Of a DNA stretch of 64,000 nt, positions 10,905-22,060 are shown piece by piece (position 1 is the first letter of the stretch; each line of letters starts with the position of its first letter). The position numbers were made by a program, and so were the translations under genes. The notes beneath the pieces are model-generated. The model saw nothing but the letters and a program-made list of their open reading frames with translations. It had not been told where the DNA came from and made no database searches. The stretch covers positions 103,416,991 through 103,480,990 of the forward strand of contig NC_080423.1 in NCBI RefSeq assembly GCF_029873635.1, in the 5' to 3' direction. The DNA is from Malania oleifera. Lineage: Eukaryota > Streptophyta > Magnoliopsida > Santalales > Ximeniaceae.

Positions 10905-11567
10905 TATTAAGAAATTCACTTGTGAGTTTGTTCCACATTGAAAAATTTGAGTGGATGATGGGTGCTTATATATATGGTTGGACCAAAAACCCAATAAGGT
11001 TAAGCTTTGGGTCAAGTTGATGTTCACCAATGTATATCAAACTCACCCATGGACTCCTTCGACATAACAAATGGTATCAAAGCCGACGGTTCGTAACTCT
11101 GAGTAAGCGACATTGTAAAAATTCGAGACATGAAGCTAATTCTTCTGACGTGTTAATAGTTGGAGGACCAAGTGTGTGGTCGAGACCAATAAGGATCATC
11201 TAGGCTGAGGGTGGATCCGAATAGGATCAAGACGTGAGAGGTAGGATTGGTTCAGAGGCATGTGGAATGCAATCCGGTGCACGTAAGACACTAGTGGTAA
11301 GGCCCACTTGAGAAACTGTTGAGGAATTGAGCTTACTCTCAGAAGGGAGACAGTTTTCGTTCAAGGGGGCAACAGTTGGAACTCACAAATGAAGGAGAGA
11401 TTGTTGAGAATTTCACTTATGAATTTGTCCCACATTGAAAAATTTGAGTGGATGATTGGTGTTTATATACATGGTTGGGCCTAAGATCAAATAGGCTTAA
11501 GCTTTTGGATCAAGTTGGTGTTTACACATGTGTATCAAACTCACCCATGGACTTCTCTGGTATAACA
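10905..11567 (+). mobile_element. TRIM element (663 bp)
   Basis: Two direct repeats of about 165 bp (10905-11069 and 11402-11567) share TTCACTTGTGAG/TTCACTTATGAA, CCACATTGAAAAATTTGAG, TCAAACTCACCCATGGAC and the terminus ATAACA. A primer site TGGTATCAAAGCC (11072-11084) follows the first repeat. A purine-rich AATGAAGGAGAGAT precedes the second. Flanks are GTAAC (10900-10904) and GTAAT (11568-11572), a 4/5 target duplication. The 330-bp interior has no open frame, so it is a non-autonomous miniature LTR retrotransposon. The 5' LTR begins TA instead of TG. Confidence 0.85.
11072..11084 (+). promoter_or_regulatory. TRIM primer binding site
   Basis: TGGTATCAAAGCC differs by one base from the initiator tRNA-Met complement TGGTATCAGAGCC and lies two bases after the 5' LTR. 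Confidence 0.75.
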
Positions 11568-11919
11568 GTAATTAGTTTTTTTTTTCGTGTAAGGAAAATA
11601 ACTTGAAAGGAAATAGGAAGTGTTGACCTTATAGGTCACACCCAGTTTTGATAATGACAAATACTCTTGATATTTGATGACTTTCGAGTTTTGTGTGCAG
11701 GTTTATTTTAGCAAACCAATTGATGGCACATGAAGACTTGAAGACTAAAGACCCTGAAGACTTATTGTAATTTATACTTTGTGTAATTTGGGTCTGTAAA
11801 AGTAACTAGGTATATCAGTCTGTAATAATCTCTGCATGTCATGCATGTAGGTATTTGTAAGCTCTCAAAATGACCGTAGAATGATGATAAGGGCTGAATG
11901 ACCTTAGGGCACCCTTCGG

Positions 11920-12315
11920 TTAACCTTCGGTCGACCGACTCTAGATTTTTGGGACTATCTCAAAATGGCCTCAGTAAGACCCTAGTATGACTATAGGTCT
12001 CAATACTTACACACATATCATATAATATACAAGAGTATTAAATCTACGCTTAAAATGAATGTCATTAGGGAATTTGGTGAGAGGTCGGGCAACCGAACCC
12101 CTGGAGTTCAAAACTCCTTGGGTGCCCGAACTGTTGAAAAGTCAATAGTCGACTTAGGCTCTAGGGCGACTGAACCAAATTGTGCATACTGTCCTCGGGC
12201 GACCGAACATACGAGTTCGGGCTACTGAACATATGACCGAGCACCCAAAGTTACGAAGCACTCTTTATGACTTTAATTCGTGCCACCAAATTGGAACTCG
12301 GGCTGCTGAACCTAT
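11920..12315 (+). promoter_or_regulatory. GGGCGACCGAAC motif array in copia solo LTR
   Basis: Related words recur upstream of the TATA box: CTTCGGTCGACCGACT, GGTCGGGCAACCGAACC, GGGTGCCCGAACTG, AGGGCGACTGAACC, CTCGGGCGACCGAAC, TTCGGGCTACTGAAC and ACTCGGGCTGCTGAACC. Differences are mostly transitions at CpG. No protein frame runs through them. Function is unknown. Confidence 0.5.
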
Positions 12316-14800
12316 TTAAAGACCTTTTATAAATATGTCGCCACTTGAACCTTGTCGGGGTAAATATATTTTAAATGAGGTAAAACTGAGTTAATTTGGA
12401 TTAATTGTGGTTAAGCATTTTGGAACTTTTTAAATAATACCCAATAGGTCCCAAACGGTTATATTTTTTACCTTGTCTATAAATATGGGTTCATTTGAGA
12501 GGATTAGTAAGAGATTAAGAAAAATCATTAGCCAAAATTCTCTCAAACCCAAAATCTCATTTTGCCTGTAATACTTCCAAACACTCTCACACCTTCATTC
12601 CATTGATTATTTTTAGCTTTGTAAGAGTTCTTGCTTGGATTATTGCTTAGTAGTATTGTTCATACTCCTATTGTTTTGCTTGATTGATTGGTATTGATTT
12701 TGGGAAGTTAAGCAAGGTTTTCCCACGGATTTTATTTAATAAATCTTATGTTGGGAAAAACCTAGTAGCTTAAGGATCTTTACATTGTCATTGCAAAGAT
12801 TCCTATAGCTTGATTTTATTGTGCAAAAACGTTTTCTACAAGCTATTATATTTTTCAAACTACTCTTGAGTATATTACATTAAAGAAAATATTTTGAGTT
12901 GTTTTGAATATTTGCAGCATCTTTGAAACCCTAATTATTATTGAGATTTGATATATTCTGTTTTAAAGAAATAACTTGATTAGAAAACTCTTGAGCATAT
13001 TAACGATCATATCTTGTTGAGTGTAGCTTGCACAAAAATACACATCACTGAGCTTATATTTACCTATATTGTTGATGTGTGGTTGATTGATTATACTGTG
13101 CGTATTGGGTACATATATGTTTTACTTGAGAAGCATAATCACTGTACCGGTTACTTTGTGAAAAATACTGTTGTATTTCTAGGCGTGGTGTAGCGACCCT
13201 GATTTCCTTTAACATTTTATGCAATATAATGAATGGGAAAATCAACCCGGACCAGTGGGTAACGGGAACATCTGTCAATCACAGCGGAAAATTAAGCAGC
13301 AGCAAGTATAAAATCTCAACCATCCATCCATAAAGCATAATACCAGAGTTTACTATATCATCAAATTACTGTTCCTATATACAACCTCCAAAAAGTCAAA
13401 ATAACACTAGGATCATATACAAAAATCTCCTAATCCTAGTTCAACGCTTACCCTTCTAGTAGGGAAGCTTCAATCACTCAACGGCGGCCCTGACCCGCCA
13501 GTCTCTTTGGGTTTCCTGAAAATCATTTAATGTTCAGGGATGAGACACTTCTCAGTATAGGAAAATAAACTAAATACAGTTCTGTGGCAACATGAATATT
13601 TAAGGCACTTATACATATACAATACATTTCATAACTCTGTAAATATTCATCATATCATACTAGATAAACATATACTTTCATATTTGTTAATAAATCATAA
13701 CATACATAAAACATATATTATAACTGTAATACTGAAAATATACCTAAGATGAATAGCTAGCTAATGTCATGTATTACCCTCCATGACAGGTTGTGCAGCC
13801 CGAAGGCGGGACCTGACAATGGCTGGCTGACCACTGTCAAGTTAAATATGTCTGTAAGTACAATGAGCCCGCCACACCCTGGTCCAGACTGCCAGATGGA
13901 CGTCCATACTTTATTGAAAGACACATTGACTATCCATCTCTTATCCCCTCGTGGGATGGTTAGCACTAATCTGATCATAAACATCTGATCTATAAACTAC
14001 AGTACCGTGCTCCTGAACTGAACTAAACTAACATCCGAATTCTGATAACATATAATAAATGATATAATAGCGGCCTCGTGCCATTCATTTTCATAAATAC
14101 GGCCTCGTGCCGATAACATAAATACATGGCCTCGCGCTAGAATCCTTTCAGGTATATACATTTTAAAAATAAATCATTTATCATATATTCATCAAAATCA
14201 TCACAACATAACTCATCTTTTCGTAATACCTGAAAACATGCTTTGCTCGTAAAATCTTTCATATCATAATACATTTCACGTAAAATAATATTCATGTCAC
14301 ACATGTGCTGTTAAAAGTCATACTTCTTATTTTAAAATCGCAATTTTCTGGAATCTCATACTTACATATACATTTCAACATGATAGCAGTATTTCCCAAA
14401 CATACATTTCATTCGTAATATACAAATATAACATATGTTTTTTTGAAAATAAATTTACTCATAATTAATAAAAATTTGCATGGAAAATAACTGTTTTAGT
14501 TTATTCCCTTACCTGACTACTGAGAAAGCCCCTAAAATATCCTGGCATGACCCCCGTAGGATTTCCTGATCAATACCCTTAAACTAAAAATTCCCAGTAT
14601 TAAACTTCAGTATTTTCATGCGTACATCATTTCCTATAACTATCGCATGACTAAATTCGACTTAAAAAGCCTTACCTCAACTCAGGGATGATTTCCAACT
14701 CGCTTTCACCAACGATCCGCTCCAACAGATTTGGAGAGAACTTCCCCGGGAGCGTCGTGATGACTTCGGATTGTCGATTCGGCGTAAAACTGACCCAAAA

Positions 14801-14830
14801 TTGATGAGAGAGAGAGAGAGGGCTGAAGGG

Positions 14831-14881
<51 letters not shown>
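14801..14881. repeat. (GA)n microsatellite
   Basis: Two GA runs (14801-14820 and 14832-14881) interrupted by GGCTGAAGGGGG. They are the antisense of the CT tract downstream of the TATA box in related LTRs. Confidence 0.9.
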
Positions 14882-14884
<3 letters not shown>

Positions 14885-14921
14885 TGTTTGCTTAATTGTG
14901 AAGTTAAAAATCGGATTTTGA

Positions 14922-14930
14922 TATTTATAG
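14922..14930 (-). promoter_or_regulatory. LTR TATA box
   Basis: Minus-strand CTATAAATA lies between the palindrome array and the GA/CT tract, equivalent to 7463-7471. Confidence 0.6.
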
Positions 14931-14940
14931 AACAACGGAT

Positions 14941-15126
14941 TTCGTCGACGAGCCACGTCATTCGTCAACGAATCCTTCACTAATTTTGTCGATGAAATTC
15001 AGTCATTCGTCGACGAAATTCAGTCGGCTCAAACATCTCTCGGTATTTCTTCGTCGACGAAATTCAGTCTTCGTCGACGAATTTTCTTCTGCCCTCGTCA
15101 ACGAAATTCCTATCTTCGTCGACGAG
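14941..15126. promoter_or_regulatory. Eight-site GTCGAC palindrome array
   Basis: Sites start at 14941, 14961, 14985, 15006, 15050, 15070, 15094 and 15115. Spacings are 20, 24, 21, 44, 20, 24, 21. Three of the eight are perfect TTCGTCGACGAA, the best-preserved array in the window. It lies about 10 bp upstream (minus strand) of the TATA box. Confidence 0.75.
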
Positions 15127-15664
15127 TTCTCCGGTGACTTATTTTTCCTCTTTATTATTTTAAATTCCATTTTATTCAAGTTGTCACACGTGCCCTGAGG
15201 GGGTTTGATCTAGCCTGGAAGGATCAGGTTGGGGTTAGCCCTGTAAATTTGACCTAGGGCCTTCTCCTCCCCGCAAGGAGAGTTTGTAAAGGTTAAGGTC
15301 AGCTCTGTGCTAATTAACCTGATTGTATTAGGTGTCACTCCACCCTTTAAGTGAGCCTTTACTGGAATCATCGGGCTTGCGAGTTAGAGGTGGGGACATA
15401 GGCACAGTTGGCCGAACCCCGATAACATATCTTGTGTACACTATTTATCTTTTTACAATTTACATTCCTGCACATGTATGTTATAGTTGGTGGATGTTGC
15501 GTATGATTTTAATTTCCCGACGTTATATTTATCTGCGCATTTGGAACTGCATAGACAAACCTTAGGTTGTGAATGTACTGCTGCTATTTAGGTCAAATTT
15601 AGGAAAAAATTTTAAATACTCAATTCACCCCCCCTCTTAGGAATACACCAAATCTAACAGGAAG

Positions 15665-16090
15665 TAACATGCCTAAGATTTGAAGCTCCATTTTCAAAAT
15701 CAAACTTCATGAGGATGCACATTGATTAACCTCATGAAGAGTATACCTAAAAATGAGTAGCCACTCTTATTTTTCTATAAATTTATTATTTTCAATAAAA
15801 CTCCAAAACATACGAGAGCGGTTGAACAATTGTCAATAAGATGTAACACTTTAAAAGAATTAAATTCAAAGATAATTTGTCGCATTTACATGCTATGCAA
15901 GTTCAAATCGATATCTTATGGCACTTAATTTTGCCACTCTATCAATTGCCAACCAAATGGTACATAAAAATTTTATCTTCCACTCTCCTTTTATCACTGT
16001 GTGAGTGTGAATAAGGCTTTATCTAGAGAAACAACTCAAATTTCCTTATGAACTTCTTATCAACATTAATTTCCATTTACCAAGGAATAA
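15665..16090. other. Spacer, nothing recognised
   Basis: Low-complexity AT-rich sequence with no gene or repeat boundary that I can support. Confidence 0.5.
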
Positions 16091-16096
16091 ATAGGG

Positions 16097-16612
16097 GAGT
16101 ACAAACGGTCGGTTCGGCCAAATTTAGTTAATTAACCAAATTAACCGAAATTTTTGGTTAACAATAGTCTCTAACCGAACTGATTGAATTAGGTGTTTTA
16201 ACTGAATCGTATCTTGCCGAACCAATTTTTCGAGTAATTCAGTTAACCAAATTTAACCGAAATAATTTAAAAATAATTATAAAAACAAAAGATGATTGTA
16301 AATTTTAAAATTAATTATAAAATTAATGTTTACCCTTTCTTTTAATTGTAAGACTTAAATTAGGAGAATGACGTTGATTTAATAAATAAATTAATAAAAT
16401 CAAACAATTATATAATATATAATATATCAATTATATTTAATATTACTAATTTATATTTAATTTTTTAATTAATCAGTAATTCGGGTAATTCGTTTAACCG
16501 AACTAAAATTCCTCATACTCGAACCGAAAATCGAATACCCAAAATTATCCAAGTTTGTAACCGAACCAAACGGTTAGTTAATTTGATTAATTCGGTTAAA
16601 CCCGAATTATGA
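16097..16612. repeat. Repeat rich in CCGAAC/TTCGGTTAA motifs
   Basis: The block begins ACGGTCGGTTCGG and ends AATTCGGTTAAACCCGAATT. Many direct and inverted copies of TTCGGTTAA or TTAACCGAA lie in both halves around an AT-rich core. The layout resembles subterminal repeats of a non-autonomous DNA transposon. Clear terminal inverted repeats and target duplication were not found. Confidence 0.4.
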
Positions 16613-16849
16613 TCACACTAGATTGAAGCCATTTGATGTATCTTGAACTTCCACTAACTATTTTAAAGCTAGAATTGCATCTACTTATCATTTTAGGGAT
16701 CCTTTACTTATTTAAAAATGCTCTTAAAAAAACGTGTTAAATTAATAAGTATTGATAATAAATATTGAATTGGAAAAATGTTGAAGGTTACAAGTAGTGT
16801 TCGGTTGTGTTTAAATTAAGTAGTATTTTTGAACACATACTTTTACCGT

Positions 16850-17750
16850 TGGGAACTATATGATTATTTTTAAACATATTTTAAATTAAAATTTTCATTC
16901 GTAATTATTTTAATTATTTAAAATTTAAAATTAAATAATTTCTACTAAAAAAATAATTAAAATTTTTATTTTTAATTAATAATAAGCTTGCTATTAATGT
17001 ATATTTATAACATATTACTATCATATTAAATTATCATAAAAACAATATTATTAATTAATTTTAAATTTTTAAATATTTAATGCTAATTTGAATTAATAAA
17101 GAATTCTTATTCAATCCAAAATTGAATTAAAATAACTAATATGCATTTTTAAATTTATTTTTTAAAACAAAAATATTAATATTTTATAATTAAAATATTT
17201 AAATGATAATTATATTATTTTTATAATCAGAATTTATATATTTTGTATTAACTAAAATAATAAAATATTATTTAGTAATTAAAAAATCATGTTTTTAATT
17301 TATATTCATAACATACAATTATCACATTAATTTAGGTTAAAAAGAATGTTTTAACTAAATTAAAATTTATATTTTATTTAATATTAATTAAATTTTAAAA
17401 ATCACTCTTTTAGTTCATTCCATAATTTAATTATATTATACTAACAATTAATAGATTATAATGCATAATATAATAATATATGAATACTTTTAAATTTAAA
17501 ATGTAATCAATATTTATGTTAAAATTTTTTTAATTAACATTTAAATATTTTATTAAGTAAAAAATAATATAATATTATTTTTTATTAATAATAATCTTGT
17601 CCTTCGTTTTTATTTATAAATATGATTATCATATTAATTTACATTAAAATGATATTATTAATTAAATTATTATTTTATTTTTTAATGTTAATTCAAATTA
17701 ATAGATGGTTCTTCTTCTTATTTCAAAAATTGAATTTTATTTCATTCCGG
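16850..17750. repeat. AT-rich tandem repeat, period about 300 bp
   Basis: A landmark of ATnnnnTATCATATTAATTTA type followed by an AAAA-rich run occurs near 17010, 17309 and 17615. In each case AATAATAAGCTTG-like or AATAATCTTG-like sequence precedes it by about 40 bp and TTAATGCTAATTTGAATTAATA-like sequence follows. Three or more diverged copies are present with no coding capacity. Confidence 0.5.
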
Positions 17751-17792
17751 TAGATTAGTCGAGTGTTCAAAAAGTTTCGAACATCATCGTTT

Positions 17793-17795
<3 letters not shown>

Positions 17796-17831
<36 letters not shown>
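17796..17831. repeat. (AT)n microsatellite
   Basis: An uninterrupted AT run of about 36 bp directly after the 300-bp tandem repeats. Confidence 0.9.
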
Positions 17832-17833
<2 letters not shown>

Positions 17834-17839
17834 TATCTT

Positions 17840-18429
17840 CTAATGTATTTTTTAAATTATAAAATATGTTCTTATATTTATAAAATTGATGTTGCCTATG
17901 AACAATGCCACTCACAAGTGGCTAAAAAATTATTTTAGATTTATTCTCAAAATTTATTTAAATAGTTTTCTAAAAAGTAATCCTAGAAAAACACCTTTTA
18001 TATTCAGTATTTGTTGTACTACAAGTCATGCATCACTTTCTTTTTTTTTCCGTAAAAGTGCTTATATAAGTAATATAAGTACTTTTTTTTATGCATGACT
18101 AGTGGCAACTACTTATGTATAAGAAATTCATGAAGTATAGTGAGAAACTATTATCTCTATTTTTTCATCAACAAATGCATTTAGTTAATAAAGAAACACC
18201 ATTCAAAAGGACATTCAAATAAAAAATTAATTTGTGTGACAGGAGAAAGGCTATAAAAGTGTTGAAAATATAGTACAAAGTTGTTAAAAATAATGTTTAT
18301 ATGGTAGGCTCTAAAACGTTAGGCAAGTTATATCAAAGAATATTCTTTATTCAAAAATAATATTTATGTAGTAAGCTTTACAACTTTAGGCAAGTTATGG
18401 CAAGTTATTGACTGTAGAGAGCTAACATG
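17840..18429. other. AT-rich spacer with a short tandem duplication
   Basis: No gene. Two imperfect copies of a roughly 70-bp unit containing AATAATNTTTATNTNGTAGGCT...TTAGGCAAGTTAT lie at about 18290-18410. Confidence 0.4.
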
Positions 18430-18990
18430 AGTACCGCGATGGTTATCCAAAAAATTTTCTCAATAACATAAGGCATTGATGACATAACTCCATAGAAAGA
18501 TTGGTTGCTCTTGGATCTCTCCAACTAAACTTTTTAATGAAATTGATATACCTCAAAATATTCTCACTCAAAAGAAGGAACGGTTTTGTAACGATCATTA
18601 AACCTCCTTTCATAACCGACGTGCAAACCTTAATGCATACACATTCATGAGAAGGAACGGTAGCAAAGCTATACTTAAAACCTTCACATAAATGCTCATA
18701 AAAACTCTGCAACCCCCACAAGTACAATAATGATCATCAATGTCGAATTGATGAAGCGTCAACCTCTACTACTATAAAAAGGGATTTGGAGAAGAGGTAA
18801 GCATCTCACTTATAGTCATTTATTTCTATTGTTGCAATTCATTATCTCTCATTAGTCTCTTACTTATGCGTCAGAATGATTCCCGGAATACACCCCAGGT
18901 CTTCCAAGTCATTCTTATTTGAGTCTTTCCAAGTGATTGTGATCAAGGAACAATTCACGAAAATCATTCGATTTTCGGATAACAACAGAA
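18430..18990 (+). mobile_element. Probable LTR remnant with TATA box
   Basis: CTATAAAAAGG at 18772-18782 is followed by GAGAAGAGGTAAGCATCTCAC, a T-rich stretch, CCCGGAATACACCCCAGGTC, a TTCCAAGTGATTGTGATCAAGGA stretch and ATTCGATTTTCGG. This order resembles the promoter, R and U5 of certain plant gypsy LTRs. Ends and duplications cannot be set. The 94-residue minus-strand frame across it has no recognisable domain. Confidence 0.35.
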
Positions 18991-19741
18991 ACTATTATAA
19001 TTTTATTATTTTTTGTACGTGTGTATAAGACTATTATAATTTAGTCAAAGATGAAAGATGTGTAGATTTATTTAAGAAATCATCACCTTTTTTTATAATT
19101 GTCACTAAATATTATTTATTTTATGTGTACTTAGATTGTTATTTTCTAACAAATTAACAATGTTTATGATTTATGCAACTTAGCTAATTAAGTAATTACT
19201 AGCGGGCAAGTGCCATCAATAATGTTATGTGTCACGGCCCTGCGACCACTATAGGTTGATGTGGCATAGTCAAAGAGGGGAATGCATTAGGCTCGTGATC
19301 CTTTTTCTTTCTCGCTTATGTTGTTGAATGAGCCTATATTGTCGTGGCCATGCCTGCGATGTCATGGGTTCGTGACCCTAAACGTTTTATTAAGCAAATT
19401 TTTATTAATGAAATTATACAATGATTTTTAAAATCATAGTATTCAATTAACTAATAACTACACTTTTTTATAATCTAGACATTTTTTGTTGTTTTAAATA
19501 ATTTTATGATTTTTAAAATTTTAAAATATAATTTAACAGTGAATAAAATAAGATAACCATAATAAAATAAAATAAAAATTGAACTTATGAATGGTTTGTA
19601 AAAAATAATTATAGTGTAAGTAAATATAAACATCTTTACTATTAATTAAATAATCAATCATCCTTATTTTTCAATTATTTTTTCAATAAAACTCTTCTAA
19701 TGCCCTTCATATTTTACACATTTTCTCTAGTGGATAAGTTT
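18991..19741. other. AT-rich spacer, nothing recognised
   Basis: A GC-richer patch at 19200-19380 (GTGTCACGGCCCTGCGACC, then GTCGTGGCCATGCCTGCGATG, a repeated CGGCC/TGCGA theme) may be an LTR scrap. There is no coding evidence. Confidence 0.4.
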
Positions 19742-20651
19742 AAATATGTCGTGACATCCTGGGAGAAGGGTCTTGAACGTCGAGGAAATAATAATATTAA
19801 AATTTTGATAAAATTGTCACTAACCTATTATTTACCTAAGTACGGCTAGAACACCTAGTTACTACTCATTTAATTACTCAATATACTAAAATTAGGTCAA
19901 GGAACTAGTAGTCTCAGTTTGTTTTTGTCAGAGTTGAGATTAGGAGTTCAGTTATACAAGGGGAAGGTATTTACACCCCACGCACACCCGTTTGTCGAAC
20001 GGTAACTAATTAATTACGAATTATCCTCAAATTGAATTTAATAACCTTTAATTAACTGCTTTTTAAAAATAAACAGACTAACAAATAAATAAATAAATAA
20101 TAAAATTAACATTAGATTAAAAATCTTAGTGTGAGTTATGAATGTCTAATAAAACCTCTAAACGAGGGGATCTTATTAGATAAACCTCAATCGGAACTAA
20201 CACAATGGAGGTCTAAAATATCTCATTGTACTTTTTAAAATTATAGGGACACACGTAAACAAAAATTGGGGAAAAATGTCAAATTATAAACAAAAGAGTC
20301 TTTAAAAACCATCCCTTGATTTTTGGAAATTTTTGTAGAAATTTTCTAGAGTTTTTCAAAATTTTTATAAAATTTTTTGAGACTTTTAAAGACTTTCCCT
20401 CATTTATTTTGGCTCAAAAAAACCCAAAAATATTTTTTTCCTTATTTTTCCGAGCTTCAAAATATTTTCCCTGACTTTCCCCAAAATTTCTTGATTTTCC
20501 TGAATTTTCCCTATTTTTAGAATTTTTTATTATTTTTCCAATTAGAAAACTGATTAACAATTAAATCAATAAAATCAATAAATAAATAAAAGGTTCAGAA
20601 ACAGACCAGTTTGACTAGTTTGAATCGGGTCAACCAATTCCGAAAGTGGGG

Positions 20652-21195
20652 GCCACATGCCAACCCATAGTGGTGACATGTGGCAATTTATTTATTTATT
20701 TTTTTCCAATTTATTATAAGTGACGTCACCCGCCATGTGACAACACCTAACTCTTTTTTTTTCTTTTCTTTTTTACTGTAGCAAGATGACATGAACATGA
20801 CATCATCCTGCCATATGACACCTTCTAAGTGGCTCTGGACGAATGACGGAAATTGCTAACGTAACAGCAATCCAACCGTCCAAAGAAAACACAAATCTGT
20901 TGGTTGAGATTGTGACATGTGTCACCATACGGACGGTGACACATGTCCCACTTATTTATATTATTATTATTTTTTATTTTCTATTTTCTACTAGAGGGTG
21001 ACATCATGCTGCTGATGTCACCTTACCACGTAGCAGCTTCTGAGTGGCCTGGAGGAAGAGACAGGGATTCTTGACGTGACAGCAATTCAAGCATTCGAAG
21101 AAGTAAAGATTGGACGATCCAGATTGTACCACGTCACCCATAAAATACTTGTACAATATCGTGCCACGTGTCACCAAGCAGTGGTGACACGTGGC
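20652..21195. promoter_or_regulatory. Three tandem hairpins with G-box cores upstream of LTR TATA
   Basis: Units about 255 bp apart each end in an inverted repeat. The first, 20652-20684, has GCCACATG against CATGTGGC. The second, 20915-20946, has ACATGTGTCACC against GGTGACACATGT (12-bp perfect, 8-nt loop). The third, 21163-21195, has GCCACGTGTCACCA against TGGTGACACGTGGC (14-bp perfect, 5-nt loop). CACGTG/ACGTGGC is a bZIP/bHLH-type G-box/ABRE. Linkers are also repeated (GACATCAT, TGACAGCAAT/TAACAGCAAT), so this is a tandem triplication in U3. Confidence 0.65.
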
Positions 21196-21214
21196 CCATT
21201 AACCCCCCCCCCCA

Positions 21215-21222
21215 TATAAAAA
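21215..21222 (+). promoter_or_regulatory. LTR TATA box
   Basis: CATATAAAAAA lies 20 bp after the third G-box hairpin and is followed by a long TCTCTC/pyrimidine leader (21230-21480). Confidence 0.55.
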
Positions 21223-21769
21223 ATAAATTTCTCTCTCCTCTCTCATTTCTCCCAAATATTTTCTCTCTCATCTCTCCTTTGCGATATGTTCTTCTCTTTT
21301 TCTCCCTTTCTCTCTCTATGTTCTTTCTTCCTTTCTCTTTCCATGTTTTTTCTTCTCCGATCCCTTTTTTCTCTTACCTTCCCTTATTTATTCCTTTCGA
21401 TCTTTCCTTTTTATTCCTCATGATCTTTCCTTTTTTGTTTTTTTATCTTTCTTTTTCTCTGTGATTTTATTTGACTGTGTTATGTTTTTTTTTTGCAGGT
21501 TTTAAAAAAAAAATGAAATTGAGGGAAACCAAATGATGCTTCTGAAGATAAGTTCCCTTCCCCCTTTATTTTCTTTGTTTTTGTTCGAATTAAAGTGTGG
21601 TTTAAATTGATTTTGGTTTGATGTTTAGATAGGTTTAGGTTGACTTGGGGGTGAGTCAACCCGTTGAGTGGGAGTGAATGGTTGACTCAGGGTGAGTCAG
21701 CCCACTGAGTGGGCTGGGTTTTGTTTGGGCTTTTTTTTATTCAAAAGTAGGTCTGGGCCTTGGTTTAAA

Positions 21770-22060
21770 AAATTGAGTTTGTTTTTTAAAAAATGGGCCT
21801 AAGGCCCAGTATTGAAAATTTGGGCCCTAGCCCTTTTGTATTTAAAAAAAAAAGGTTTATTTTTAAAAACGGGGCCAAGGCCCAACATTCAAAAAAACGT
21901 GGGTTTTAAAAAAAAATTGGGCCCAATGCCTTGTTTTAAAAAGGACTCTGGGATTTAAAAATTGGGCCCAAGGCCCAACATTTTTAAAAACGTGGGGTTT
22001 AAAAAAATTTGCATCCAAGGCATTTGTTTTAAAAATGGGCTTTTGGGGTTGTTTTTTTAA
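21770..22060. repeat. TTTAAAAA-GGGCCCAAGGCCCAAC minisatellite
   Basis: Copies of a theme TTTAAAAANTGGGCCYAAGGCCCARYATT recur about six times with a length near 40-55 bp. They lie in the transcribed part of the solo LTR. The GGCCCA words match site-II/TCP-type motifs, but repetition alone explains them. Confidence 0.5.

Larger units (their letters stand above)
13189..15188 (-). mobile_element. Gypsy solo LTR nested in copia solo LTR
   Basis: In + orientation it runs TGTAGCGACCCTG...GTTGTCACA, so the element reads on the minus strand. Flanks CGTGG (13184-13188) and CGTGC (15189-15193) match at 4/5. Minus-strand order is palindrome array (15126 to 14941), TATA (14930-14922), GA/CT tract, then the conserved block with CAGGTAAGGG near 14515, as in the 7175-9089 LTR. 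No internal region is attached. Confidence 0.75.
11621..15659 (+). mobile_element. Copia (SIRE-like) solo LTR with nested gypsy LTR
   Basis: It starts TGTTGACCTTATAGGTCACA at 11621 and ends ACCAAATCTAACA at 15659. Flanks are a perfect GGAAG duplication (11616-11620 and 15660-15664). Removing the nested insertion at 13189-15188 leaves about 2.03 kb. No primer site, gag or pol follows, so this is a solo LTR from LTR-LTR recombination. A TATA box (CTATAAATA near 12478) lies downstream of a GGGCGACCGAAC-type motif array. Confidence 0.85.

Noticed and set aside
14672..14983. Open frames of about 70-100 residues with (Ser-Leu)n or (Arg-Glu)n
   Set aside because: They are translations of the GA/CT microsatellite in an LTR. 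The same applies to 35767-36094.
1678..15126. Regularly spaced palindromes reminiscent of a CRISPR array
   Set aside because: Repeats are 12-bp degenerate palindromes with 8-13 bp linkers that are themselves similar. They occur in LTR promoters of a plant genome and no cas genes exist.
18443..18727. 94-residue minus-strand protein
   Set aside because: No domain, no homologous context, and it overlaps LTR-like promoter sequence.
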